A stretch of 64,000 nucleotides of DNA from Vicingaceae bacterium (GTDB taxonomy: Bacteria > Bacteroidota > Bacteroidia > Flavobacteriales_E > Vicingaceae), in assembly GCA_026003395.1 (NCBI GenBank), contig BPHE01000002.1:62001-126000 (forward strand), given 5' to 3'. Positions 56,398 through 64,000 of this stretch are shown here, one piece after another. The position numbers were made by a program, and so were the translations under genes. How positions within the stretch are numbered: position 1 is the stretch's first letter; each line of letters opens with the position of its first letter. The notes under the pieces were generated by a model, which saw nothing but the letters and a program-made list of their open reading frames with translations, searched no databases and was not told the DNA's origin.

Positions 56398-59300
56398 TTA
56401 ATTTAGATTATTACTTATGATATTAATCGCTCCATTTTGCGTTTGATTGTTTGATTTAATTTTCAAAATGTAATAATATGTACCTTGTGGCAGTGGCTTG
56501 CCGTTGTATGTTCCATCCCAAGAATTGTCATAAGATTCTTTTTGATAAACTATGTTTCCCTGTCTATTAAAGATGGTAACCTCATTGTCAGGATATAGAT
56601 GGATATTTTTGATTTCCCAACGGTCATTATGCCCATCTCCATTTGGTGTGATGATATCATATACTGTAAATTCAATCTCGTCCGACAAATTCACTATAAC
56701 CGAATCCATCACTTTACATCCCATAGCATTGTAGGCGGTAACATAATAAGTGGTAGTTACTACAGGAGATGCCACAGGTGATGAACTATAAGGATTGTCC
56801 AAATCATCTGCGGGAGACCATTCATAAGCCACTCCGCCACTTGCCACGAGTTGCACAGATTGGCCCATCTTTATGGTCGTATCATTCATAACATAAATCA
56901 CAGGCAATGGGAAAACATTGATTGTTTTGGACGAAGAATCTTTACAACCTGTCAACGTATCTTGTGCAATAATTTGGTAGTTACCGGAGGTATAAATGAT
57001 TTTTGTCAAAGCATTGTCTCCGTCGTTCCATTGATAAACAGCGTTCGAAGAAGGATTCACAACACTCAACACGGCAGAATCACCCGAACAAAATTCGGTT
57101 TGTCCGGTTACTGTGATGTCAACATTTGGCAATGGTTCGACACGAGCATTCAAGGTTAATGAATCAAGACATCCGAAATTAGACATTGCTATTAATTTGA
57201 CATTAAAATTACCGGTATCATTGTAGGTATGAACAGGTGATGGTATTGTGGCTGAGGTCCCATCGCCAAAATCCCAATTATGCAATACAATGTATCCCGG
57301 AGGAATGGTGGTGTTGTTTACAAATTGCATAGGTTGCCCAAAACAAACCGTATCGGTATTGAAAGAAATAACAGGTTTTGGCAGCACATTAACTGCTCCT
57401 ACAAGAGAAGTGTCTTGAGGGCAAACACCACTTTGCACTAAAACTCTGTATTGTGTAGTTTGAGTTAAATTAGAATACGCTTGTTGTATATTGGTATTTC
57501 CATTTGACGTCCACGTTGCTCCATTATCTGTAGAATATTCCCAAGTAATTACACTTCCATAATGACCCACCAAAATTAATGTACCTGAGTTGTTTCCTTC
57601 ACAAACAGTATTTCCTCCAATGATATTTCCCCCTTGCGAAGCTTTGTCGACATACACTATATCATAAGTTGAAAATTCGGCAGGGCAAACTCCGTTTTTG
57701 ACATTTGCACGGAACAATGTTGTAGTATTTAAATTATTGTAGTTTAAAGTCGTGGTTTGGTTATTGATATTCACCCAGGACAATCCTCCGTCGGTAGAAA
57801 GTTGCCAATTCATCACCATTCCGTTGTTACCGTTAAGCATCATTGTTCCGGAGTTAGCCAATTCACATACGGTGGTACCTCCCGTAACATTTCCCGGAAC
57901 AGTTAAAGTATCGACCACAATTTCGACATTGTTGGAATAAGCAGAAGGGCAGACTCCATTTTGCACCAATACCCTGAAAAGAGTGGTATCGGTAAGATTG
58001 TTGTATGAATAGGTAGTATTAGTATTGTTGATGATTTGCCATGTAGTGCCGAAATCAGTCGACATTTCCCATTGAACGACATTGCCTGTTTGCCCGGTAA
58101 GATTCAATGTTCCGGAATTTGATAAAATACAAACAGTATCATTATCACTCAAAACGCCACCGACAGTCGGGCTATCAACCAAAACAGAAGCCGTATCGGA
58201 ATAGTCAACAGGGCAAGAACCTGCCTGCACTACTGCTCTGTATAAAGTACTACTGGTTAAATTACTAAAAATGAGCGTATCGTCATTTAATCCTGTGGAA
58301 TTCCAAGTGACTCCTCCATCTGTACTAAATTCCCAATCTAAAATAGATCCCGAAAAACCACTTAAAAATAATGTGTCTTGGTTTGTTCCACTGCAAACAT
58401 TAATGGTTAAAGGCGAAACATTACCGCCGTCGCTGTTTGGAACCACATTGACTATGGCCGGAGAAGAACTGACGAGTGGACATACACCACTTTTAACTTG
58501 AGCTCTATACCAGGTAGTTTGTGACAGATTAGAAAAACTTTGTGTATTGGTGGTATTACTTATATTAATCCAAGTAGCTCCTCCATTGATACTATATTGC
58601 CATCGAATAATGCTGCCGGTATATCCGGTCAATGTTAACGTACCGGAATTATTTCCTGAACAAACTGTTTGAGTCGATGGGTTGATAGTCCCCGGAACAG
58701 TAGACGGACTGACGGTAATGTTTTTTTCTGCCGAATAAACGGCCGGACAAACCCCACTTTGCACCAATACTCTGAAACGAGTGGTCTGGGTTAATGTAGT
58801 AGAATATGTCGGACTTGTATTTGAAATGATATTCCAGGTTGCCCCTCCATCAATGCTGTATTCCCATTGCACAATAGAACCGGTATACCCATTCAACGTT
58901 AAATTAACATTATTACCTTGACAAGTAGAATTTGGGCCTGAAATGGTTCCTCCAACCGATTGAGGATCTACAGTAAGAGTGGCTATTGAGGAATAAACGG
59001 GCGGACAAGAAGCATTCTGAACCAGTGCCCTGTATTGCGTAGTTACCATAAGATTGTTGTAAGGTTGAACGGTAGTAGGATTACCAATGTTAAACCAGGT
59101 AACTCCACCATCCGTACTATATTCCCAATTCAAAACGTTACCCGTATGACCGGTCAATGTAAGATTTCCACTGTTGCTGCCATAACATACGTTCATGCTG
59201 CTATTTACCGTGCCACCTACACTGGGTGGGTAATGATCAATCGTATAGGAAGAATAAGTATCGTTTGATGAATTTGGGTCACCAGCCAAAGTAACCGTTG

Positions 59301-59643
59301 CCGTTAACGAATAAGTGCCCGGGACCGACAAATCGGCAGGTGTCGTAAACGTATAGATAAAACTTGTATTTGGAGGAATATTGGGTGTGCTTACAGTTTC
59401 AGTTGCAGATGAAGATACCGGACCGGTTATATTGTAAGAAACTTGAAATGGAATAGTGACCGTTCCCGGACCAAAATTGAATATCCTGACAGTCACCGAT
59501 TCACTGTTAGTTAAATTACAACCCGAAACCGGAGCCAAAATAGCTCCATTGGGAGCCGCAAGAGCCAAATCGTTTTGAGCTTGAATCTTGTTCGATGCAA
59601 CAATCAAAAATACTGTAAGACAAAGAAGGTATAACTTTTTCAT
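56398..59643 (-). CDS. Large repeat adhesin with PKD domain and T9SS type B sorting domain
   Basis: The 1081-aa surface protein has a signal peptide (about 1-22), an N-terminal CARDB-like domain (about 25-135), seven ~88-aa repeats (about 141-755), a PKD domain near 757-840 (HNWDFGDGTSATIPSPVHTY), two Ig-like domains with Cys pairs, and a C-terminal type B (CHU_C) sorting domain (about 990-1081: YDIITPNGDGHNDRWEI, VTIFNRQGNIVY, GKPLPQGTYYYILK). Each repeat has the pattern xVGGxI...TVCxGNNSG, LTGYTGSIxxWEYS, DGGxTW, TTxYRVLVQSGVCP, with a Cys pair likely to form a disulfide. It probably serves gliding or adhesion through the adjacent SprF-like protein. It ends 7 nt before that gene. Confidence 0.88.
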   Translation of the reverse strand: MKKLYLLCLTVFLIVASNKIQAQNDLALAAPNGAILAPVSGCNLTNSESVTVRIFNFGPGTVTIPFQVSYNITGPVSSSATETVSTPNIPPNTSFIYTFTTPADLSVPGTYSLTATVTLAGDPNSSNDTYSSYTIDHYPPSVGGTVNSSMNVCYGSNSGNLTLTGHTGNVLNWEYSTDGGVTWFNIGNPTTVQPYNNLMVTTQYRALVQNASCPPVYSSIATLTVDPQSVGGTISGPNSTCQGNNVNLTLNGYTGSIVQWEYSIDGGATWNIISNTSPTYSTTLTQTTRFRVLVQSGVCPAVYSAEKNITVSPSTVPGTINPSTQTVCSGNNSGTLTLTGYTGSIIRWQYSINGGATWINISNTTNTQSFSNLSQTTWYRAQVKSGVCPLVSSSPAIVNVVPNSDGGNVSPLTINVCSGTNQDTLFLSGFSGSILDWEFSTDGGVTWNSTGLNDDTLIFSNLTSSTLYRAVVQAGSCPVDYSDTASVLVDSPTVGGVLSDNDTVCILSNSGTLNLTGQTGNVVQWEMSTDFGTTWQIINNTNTTYSYNNLTDTTLFRVLVQNGVCPSAYSNNVEIVVDTLTVPGNVTGGTTVCELANSGTMMLNGNNGMVMNWQLSTDGGLSWVNINNQTTTLNYNNLNTTTLFRANVKNGVCPAEFSTYDIVYVDKASQGGNIIGGNTVCEGNNSGTLILVGHYGSVITWEYSTDNGATWTSNGNTNIQQAYSNLTQTTQYRVLVQSGVCPQDTSLVGAVNVLPKPVISFNTDTVCFGQPMQFVNNTTIPPGYIVLHNWDFGDGTSATIPSPVHTYNDTGNFNVKLIAMSNFGCLDSLTLNARVEPLPNVDITVTGQTEFCSGDSAVLSVVNPSSNAVYQWNDGDNALTKIIYTSGNYQIIAQDTLTGCKDSSSKTINVFPLPVIYVMNDTTIKMGQSVQLVASGGVAYEWSPADDLDNPYSSSPVASPVVTTTYYVTAYNAMGCKVMDSVIVNLSDEIEFTVYDIITPNGDGHNDRWEIKNIHLYPDNEVTIFNRQGNIVYQKESYDNSWDGTYNGKPLPQGTYYYILKIKSNNQTQNGAINIISNNLN
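57377..59223 (-). repeat. Seven in-frame protein repeats within the adhesin gene
   Basis: Seven units of about 264 bp encode the WEYSTDGG/TTxYRVLVQSGVCP repeat. The units differ at many codons, so the array is old and diverged, unlike the nearly identical non-coding array at 53659. This is sequence where recombination or assembly collapse could change the copy number. Confidence 0.8.
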
Positions 59644-59715
59644 TCTTTAAAATTTTGTTAAACAAAGGTTGTTTACGAATCTATTTACTAAAATGTTTCA
59701 AACGCAAATATTTAT

Positions 59716-62700
59716 TTAATCAAGCAAACCTGTAAGATAATATTTTAATTTTTCTTCGATGCTTTTGGCAAAATCACTGTCCTTGCGAAAACTGTTTACC
59801 ATATACCTTAAACGTTGTAGAATCATGATGGCTTGCTGTTTGTCGGCCTGAATGGATTTGCCCCATCCAGCATTCTCCAATGAATTGTAATATGCCATTT
59901 CATCCAAATATTTTTCCGCTATTAAATTCATTAAACTATCCCCTTTCTGCAACTCGCCTGCCTTATAATAGGCCTCGGCAATAGGCATGACAAAGAAGTC
60001 AACCGGCACGTTATGAAGAGGAATGGCTTCCATACAACGGTCCAATACTTTAATGGCTTTTTCTTTTTTCCCTTCTCTTATTAGCGCCTCAGCAAGACGG
60101 GCGAAATTATTCCTGAAATTCATACACATTCTGCGATTGTTTTCATCCATGTAAACATGATACTTATCCAATCCTCCCCATTCAAATTTATTCATAAGAT
60201 TGTCATACATTATTTCTGTATTTACTCTTCCTATTTGCCCGTCTTCTTTTGTAACTTTAACTGGAATCAATTGATAAGCCAGCCCTTGCAATTGAAAATA
60301 ATCGGTCAATCCCAGATATGCATCAGTCCCGGTGGTGATGGCATAACAAACCGGGCGGTGAAAATCTTCGTTATTGGCCAATATGTCCAGCATAATCAAG
60401 TCATTTTTATAAATGAAATTTTTACCGAGATTCCATTCAATATAATCCACCCATTGAGCAGTATCTGTTGGGAACAACACTTTATCTTTGAATAGATATT
60501 GATTTTTGAGAATTTCATCTTTTTTCACTTTAAGTTTTAACTTTTTACTAGGTATAAAATCGTTTAATTTTCCATTGCCCAATGGCACTTTAAGTCCCTT
60601 TTCATCTCTGGCAATTGCCGAAATTAATGATCTTACATCTATGGATGTATTTAGTTTATCGACTACCGGCAAATAATCATTGGTGCCTTGAATATATTTG
60701 TTCAATGGCAACATGGATGGTATGGGATCGGATTCATAGGCCTTTCTTTTCATCTGTTCGATATACCAATCAGTATTTAACAAACTTAAATTGACTACTC
60801 TTACATCGGTTCTGAATTCTTCCACCTCCTGAACATACCAGAGTGGGAATGTATCATTGTCGCCATTGGTAAATAATATTGCATTGGGAGGACAACTTTG
60901 GAGGTAATTTTTAGCAAAGTCCCTGGCGGTATAACGGTTAGAACGATCATGATCGTCCCATCCCTCGGCCCCCATCAACACAGGAGCAGCCAAAGTAGAT
61001 GCAACAATGCTTATTATAGCAGCCAATTTGGGATTTAATAATTTTTGTACAAGTTCGTATAGAGCATATACACCCAGACCCAGCCAAATAGAAAATGCAT
61101 AAAACGAACCGGCATAAGAATAATCTCTTTCCCTGGGTTGAAGTGGGTATTGGTTAAGATAAATCACAATAGCAATGCCGGTAAAGAAAAACAAAAGCAT
61201 TACCACCCACCAGTCCTTTTTGTTTTTATCATATTGAAAAAACAATCCTAACAATCCAAGAATCAATGGAAGAAAATAAAATCTATTATAAGCAGGGTTT
61301 TCGGTGATGCTTTTTGGCAACTTGTCTTGTGGCCCCAGCCGAATGGCATCTATCCATTTAATACCGCTGATCCAATTGCCTTTATTAATTTCTCCATGTC
61401 CTTGCTCATCATTTTGACGTCCCACAAAATTCCACATAAAATATCGAAAATACATGTGTCCCAATTGATATTTAAAAAAGAATTTGAGATTTTCCCAGAA
61501 AGTTGGAATATAAATAGTTTCAGGTTGACCGTTGTAGCCAATCACTCTCACCGGTTTTCCTTTGATATCTGCCCATTCTTTATATTCCCTGATATGAGCA
61601 GGCTGGCTGCTCCACATTCTGGGAAAAATTGTACAAAGTTTTTTATCGTAATTGGGGATTGATTTTTTACGGTCATCAGAAATATAGTATTTTCCTGTTT
61701 TTTTATCAGGAGTGTAAACAGGATCTCCGTCTACATAAGGTTCATTTACATCAAGAGGAGTATTATACTGTTGACCGAAAATAAGTGGACGATCGCCATA
61801 TTGCTCCCTGTTAAGATAAGATAGAAGTGTAAAAGCATTTTCCGGGTTGTTTTCATCCAGCGGAGGATTGGCATTGGACCTGATTAAAATCATCGTATAG
61901 GTGGAATACCCTAAGAAAATTACTCCTATGGAAGAAACAATGAGGTGCCATAACTGATTTTGTCTTTTATGGGCCATAAATAAACCATACACAATCAGGC
62001 CAATAATGAGGATCACGGTCAAAAACAATCCCGAATTGAAAGGAAGACCCAATGTATTTACGGTAAATAACTCCAATTTGGCTCCGAGGTTTACCACACC
62101 CGGAATGATGCCGTATTGTATGAATCCTAAAATCACCACAGCAGCAATTGAAGCATAGATAACTCCTTTGCGTGTTACTTCATATTTTCTGAAATAGTAG
62201 ACAAAAGCAATGGCTGGTATAGCCAGCAAGTTTAGCAAATGCACCCCTATTGACAATCCCATCAAATAGGCAATCAATATCAACCAACGATCTGCGCCGG
62301 GTTGATCGGCAGTATTTTCCCATTTTAATATTGCCCAAAATACCACAGCCGTAAACAACGAGGACATGGCATAAACCTCACCTTCTACAGCCGAGAACCA
62401 AAATGAATCAGTAAAAGTGTAGGCCATAGAACCTACAAAAGCCGAACCTAAAATGATCCATTTTTTCTCTGTAGTCAACTCTCCTTGCCGGCTTGCTATT
62501 TTCAGGGCAAAATGAGAAATGGTCCAAAATAAAAACATAATAGTAAACGAGCTTGACAAAACAGAAATCCAGTTGATCATCACAGCCACGACCGTTGGAT
62601 CGGCAAAAATTGAAAACAAACGACCGATCATTAAAAACAAAGGAGCCCCGGGCGGATGTCCTACTTCAAGTTTAAAAGATGTCGCAATAAATTCACCACA

Positions 62701-62808
62701 GTCCCAGAAACTTACTGTCGGCTCAACAGTCAAGCCATAAACAATTGTTGCCAAAAGCCATACCAACCAACCTAATGCAATATTCCATTTTTTAAATACC
62801 TTATCCAT
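59716..62808 (-). CDS. DUF2723 membrane protein, O-mannosyltransferase-like
   Basis: The 1030-aa protein has about 10-12 N-terminal membrane helices (about 8-550) and a soluble C-terminal region (about 600-1030). The family's first loop has WDCGEFIATSFKLEVGHPPGAPLF (residues 35-58), with the Asp-Cys-Gly-Glu catalytic-type acidic pair. Structural relatives are protein O-mannosyltransferases and TMEM260; use of a polyprenol-linked sugar is an inference. The C-terminal part has TPR-like helices (FARLAEALIREGKKEKAIKVLD, AEAYYKAGELQKGD). It is transcribed alone, upstream of the adhesin gene (72-bp gap), and could glycosylate exported T9SS proteins. Confidence 0.88.
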   Translation of the reverse strand: MDKVFKKWNIALGWLVWLLATIVYGLTVEPTVSFWDCGEFIATSFKLEVGHPPGAPLFLMIGRLFSIFADPTVVAVMINWISVLSSSFTIMFLFWTISHFALKIASRQGELTTEKKWIILGSAFVGSMAYTFTDSFWFSAVEGEVYAMSSLFTAVVFWAILKWENTADQPGADRWLILIAYLMGLSIGVHLLNLLAIPAIAFVYYFRKYEVTRKGVIYASIAAVVILGFIQYGIIPGVVNLGAKLELFTVNTLGLPFNSGLFLTVILIIGLIVYGLFMAHKRQNQLWHLIVSSIGVIFLGYSTYTMILIRSNANPPLDENNPENAFTLLSYLNREQYGDRPLIFGQQYNTPLDVNEPYVDGDPVYTPDKKTGKYYISDDRKKSIPNYDKKLCTIFPRMWSSQPAHIREYKEWADIKGKPVRVIGYNGQPETIYIPTFWENLKFFFKYQLGHMYFRYFMWNFVGRQNDEQGHGEINKGNWISGIKWIDAIRLGPQDKLPKSITENPAYNRFYFLPLILGLLGLFFQYDKNKKDWWVVMLLFFFTGIAIVIYLNQYPLQPRERDYSYAGSFYAFSIWLGLGVYALYELVQKLLNPKLAAIISIVASTLAAPVLMGAEGWDDHDRSNRYTARDFAKNYLQSCPPNAILFTNGDNDTFPLWYVQEVEEFRTDVRVVNLSLLNTDWYIEQMKRKAYESDPIPSMLPLNKYIQGTNDYLPVVDKLNTSIDVRSLISAIARDEKGLKVPLGNGKLNDFIPSKKLKLKVKKDEILKNQYLFKDKVLFPTDTAQWVDYIEWNLGKNFIYKNDLIMLDILANNEDFHRPVCYAITTGTDAYLGLTDYFQLQGLAYQLIPVKVTKEDGQIGRVNTEIMYDNLMNKFEWGGLDKYHVYMDENNRRMCMNFRNNFARLAEALIREGKKEKAIKVLDRCMEAIPLHNVPVDFFVMPIAEAYYKAGELQKGDSLMNLIAEKYLDEMAYYNSLENAGWGKSIQADKQQAIMILQRLRYMVNSFRKDSDFAKSIEEKLKYYLTGLLD

Positions 62809-62886
62809 ATGCCTTATTTGTTAATTTTTTTGCGAAAATAAAAATTTACAACAGAATGACAGATTTTTTTCTTAAAAAGATAAGTT

Positions 62887-62894
62887 TATATTTG
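62887..62894 (+). promoter_or_regulatory. Possible -7 element before the broken lipoprotein gene
   Basis: TATATTTG matches the TAnnTTTG consensus and lies 23 nt before ATG 62918. I see no TTTG at the -33 distance, so this is only a half-supported promoter. Confidence 0.35.
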
Positions 62895-62917
62895 TATGGA
62901 ATGCAAAATTTAATTTT

Positions 62918-63660
62918 ATGAAGAAAAATTATTTTTACCTTCTATTTTTACCTGCTCTTTTAATCACCGGTTGCAAAATTTATGTATGTTCCAAACATGC
63001 ATAATGTACCATTGTTAAAAGAATAAAATGAATTGGCCGTAAATCTTAGTACCACAAACTATCAATCAGCTTATGCCATTACCGACAATATTGCCTTGAT
63101 GACAAACGGTCAATAAAAAATCCCGAATGGACCGAAAATACTTCAAATGGCAAAAAAAATATGAAAGTACAAAAACATTGCTTGAAGGAGGGTTGGGTTT
63201 TTATCATCCCATTGGGGATATTGCCACATTTGAAGCATTTGCAGGTGCAGGAGGCGGGAAAGTTTCATTTAACCGTTCATATCAAGAAACCCTTGGCAAT
63301 AGTACGACATTTGACAGATATTCGGCCAAAACATTCCGGTATTTTTTTCAACCGAATATCGGAATCAAAACAGATTTTGCCGATTTTGCACTATCTATGA
63401 GAATTTCCAACCTAAAATTCAGCAATATAGACACAAGTGGCTATACCGGCAGTAATTTGATTGAATATGACATATCAGATTTAGACAAACACAATTATAC
63501 TTTTTTTGAACCGGCTCTTACCGTAAGATTCGGATATAAATATGTAAAATTTCACATGCAATTTATCTATATAATTTTAACTTCACCTTATCCTTTGAAC
63601 CACTATCCTTATAATTTTAATGTAGGACTTACTTTTAATTTTGCATCAAGATATAAATAA
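62918..63660 (+). pseudogene. Lipoprotein/outer-membrane protein gene with several frame breaks
   Basis: ATG 62918 opens a lipoprotein signal (MKKNYFYLLFLPALLITGC) that soon hits a stop at 63002. Another frame then reads YVPNMHNVPLLKE, a stop, NELAVNLSTTNYQSAYAITDNIALMTNGQ and a stop (to about 63117). A third carries the rest from 63127: KKYESTKTLLEGGLGFYHPIGD, FEAFAGAGGGKVSFNRSYQ and a barrel-like end (YPYNFNVGLTFNFASRYK). Joined, these give a protein of about 245 aa like Bacteroidota lipoproteins that begin ...C.xYxPNxxNVPLLKEKNE. At least three lesions lie within 120 nt, more than expected from one read error, so a true pseudogene is likely. Confidence 0.75.
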
Positions 63661-63666
63661 ATTTCT

Positions 63667-63674
63667 TACATTTG
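63667..63674 (+). promoter_or_regulatory. Possible -7 element before the Lys/Cys-rich peptide gene
   Basis: TACATTTG, identical to the -7 element of the tRNA-tuf promoter, lies 24 nt before ATG 63699. A TTTTG at 63639-63643 is the only -33 candidate, with a rather long 23-nt spacing. Confidence 0.4.
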
Positions 63675-63698
63675 CTAATAATTTAAATTTTTAATCAT

Positions 63699-63959
63699 AT
63701 GAAAAAAGTAATTTTAGCTTTAACCTTATTGACTTTTGTAGGTGCCGGTACGATTGCCTATGCAAGCATTGACAACAATGTTGCCATCATCAAAAAGGAT
63801 GACGACAAAAACAAAAAGAAAAAGAAAAAATCTTGTTGCAACAAAGATGCAAAATCATGTTCATCAGCACAAAATGACGGAACCGCATCAAAAAGTTGTT
63901 GTAAAAAAGATGGCGAAGCCGGTAAAACTTGTACGAAAAAAGAAGAAAATCACAATTAA
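63699..63959 (+). CDS. Small exported Lys/Cys-rich peptide
   Basis: The 86-aa product has a clear signal peptide (MKKVILALTLLTFVGAGTIAYA, about 1-22) and a mature part of about 64 residues. That part is made almost entirely of Lys, Asp, Ser and Cys, with pairs spaced as SCCNKDAKSC, SCCKKDGEAGKTC. Seven cysteines are visible. The role is unknown: metal binding (copper or zinc) or disulfide-stabilised packing are possible; similar short KKDDKKKK/SCC proteins occur in Bacteroidota. A possible terminator follows at 63982. Confidence 0.7.
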   Translation: MKKVILALTLLTFVGAGTIAYASIDNNVAIIKKDDDKNKKKKKKSCCNKDAKSCSSAQNDGTASKSCCKKDGEAGKTCTKKEENHN

Positions 63960-63981
63960 TGTTTATTTAATCAACAAAAAA

Positions 63982-64000
63982 GCCGCTTAATTTTAGGCGG
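63982..64000 (+). terminator. Probable terminator, cut by the window end
   Basis: GCCGC (63982-63986), a 9-nt AT-rich spacer and GGCGG at the window end would form a stem preceded by an A-run; the expected T-run lies beyond base 64000. It follows the Lys/Cys-rich gene by 22 nt. Confidence 0.4.

Overview
The window is about 64 kb of AT-rich chromosome from a member of the Bacteroidota. Several things point there together: a MurF–alanine racemase fusion, type IX secretion (T9SS) cargo with both type A and type B C-terminal sorting domains, a PorP/SprF-family protein, a DUF2723 membrane protein, a GH3-family protein, a PHP/PolX-like protein, a TAnnTTTG-type promoter, and very compact gene packing. 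Menaquinone appears to be made by the futalosine route (mqnB, mqnD). I cannot place it more precisely; it looks like an environmental lineage.

Layout. 1-1386: 3' part of an OmpP1/FadL-like barrel. 1481-5978 (minus): tdk, murF-alr, mqnB, mqnD as one overlapping operon. 6064-8616 (plus): a conserved hypothetical, an exported M28 peptidase and a ThiE-like protein, ending tail-to-tail on accA (minus). 9951-15146 (plus): an envelope cluster with two related beta-barrels carrying thrombospondin-type-3 calcium repeats, a two-domain SPOR-like protein split by a frame break, and a lipoprotein. 15148-17654 (minus): a PhoB/PhoR-like pair followed by a broken glycosyltransferase. Then M61 peptidase, a BadF-type kinase overlapping an NtrC-like regulator without an HTH, a broken T9SS type B protein, a GH3 protein, a PolX/PHP protein, a T9SS type A protein, acs, a polyprenol-phosphate sugar transferase and an AcpH-like protein.

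31762-44976 is the information-processing core: tRNA-Thr, Tyr, Gly, Thr, tuf, terminator, tRNA-Trp, secE, nusG, rplK, rplA, rplJ, rplL, rpoB, rpoC and a DUF3467 gene. It ends at a strong terminator. hemE and a DUF486 protein follow, then minus-strand metK, clpX, and a hisS-hutH pair with a 4-nt overlap. A GC-rich hairpin element lies upstream of hisS. A broken gamma-carbonic anhydrase and ridA follow, then about 1.2 kb of non-coding sequence holding five tandem ~156-bp hairpin units flanked by a diverged copy of the ridA 3' end. The last part (minus) encodes a large repeat adhesin with a type B sorting domain, its PorP/SprF partner with a SPOR-like tail, a CCC-type membrane protein, and a DUF2723 protein. 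The window ends with a heavily broken lipoprotein gene and a small Lys/Cys-rich exported peptide.

The most notable features are: (1) the 9951-14510 calcium-repeat/SPOR envelope cluster, which I cannot match to a named system; (2) the hairpin array bracketed by a duplicated ridA tail; (3) the isolated GC-rich inverted repeat; and (4) five genes with reading-frame breaks, which mean either real decay or assembly error and should be resolved before those genes are interpreted.
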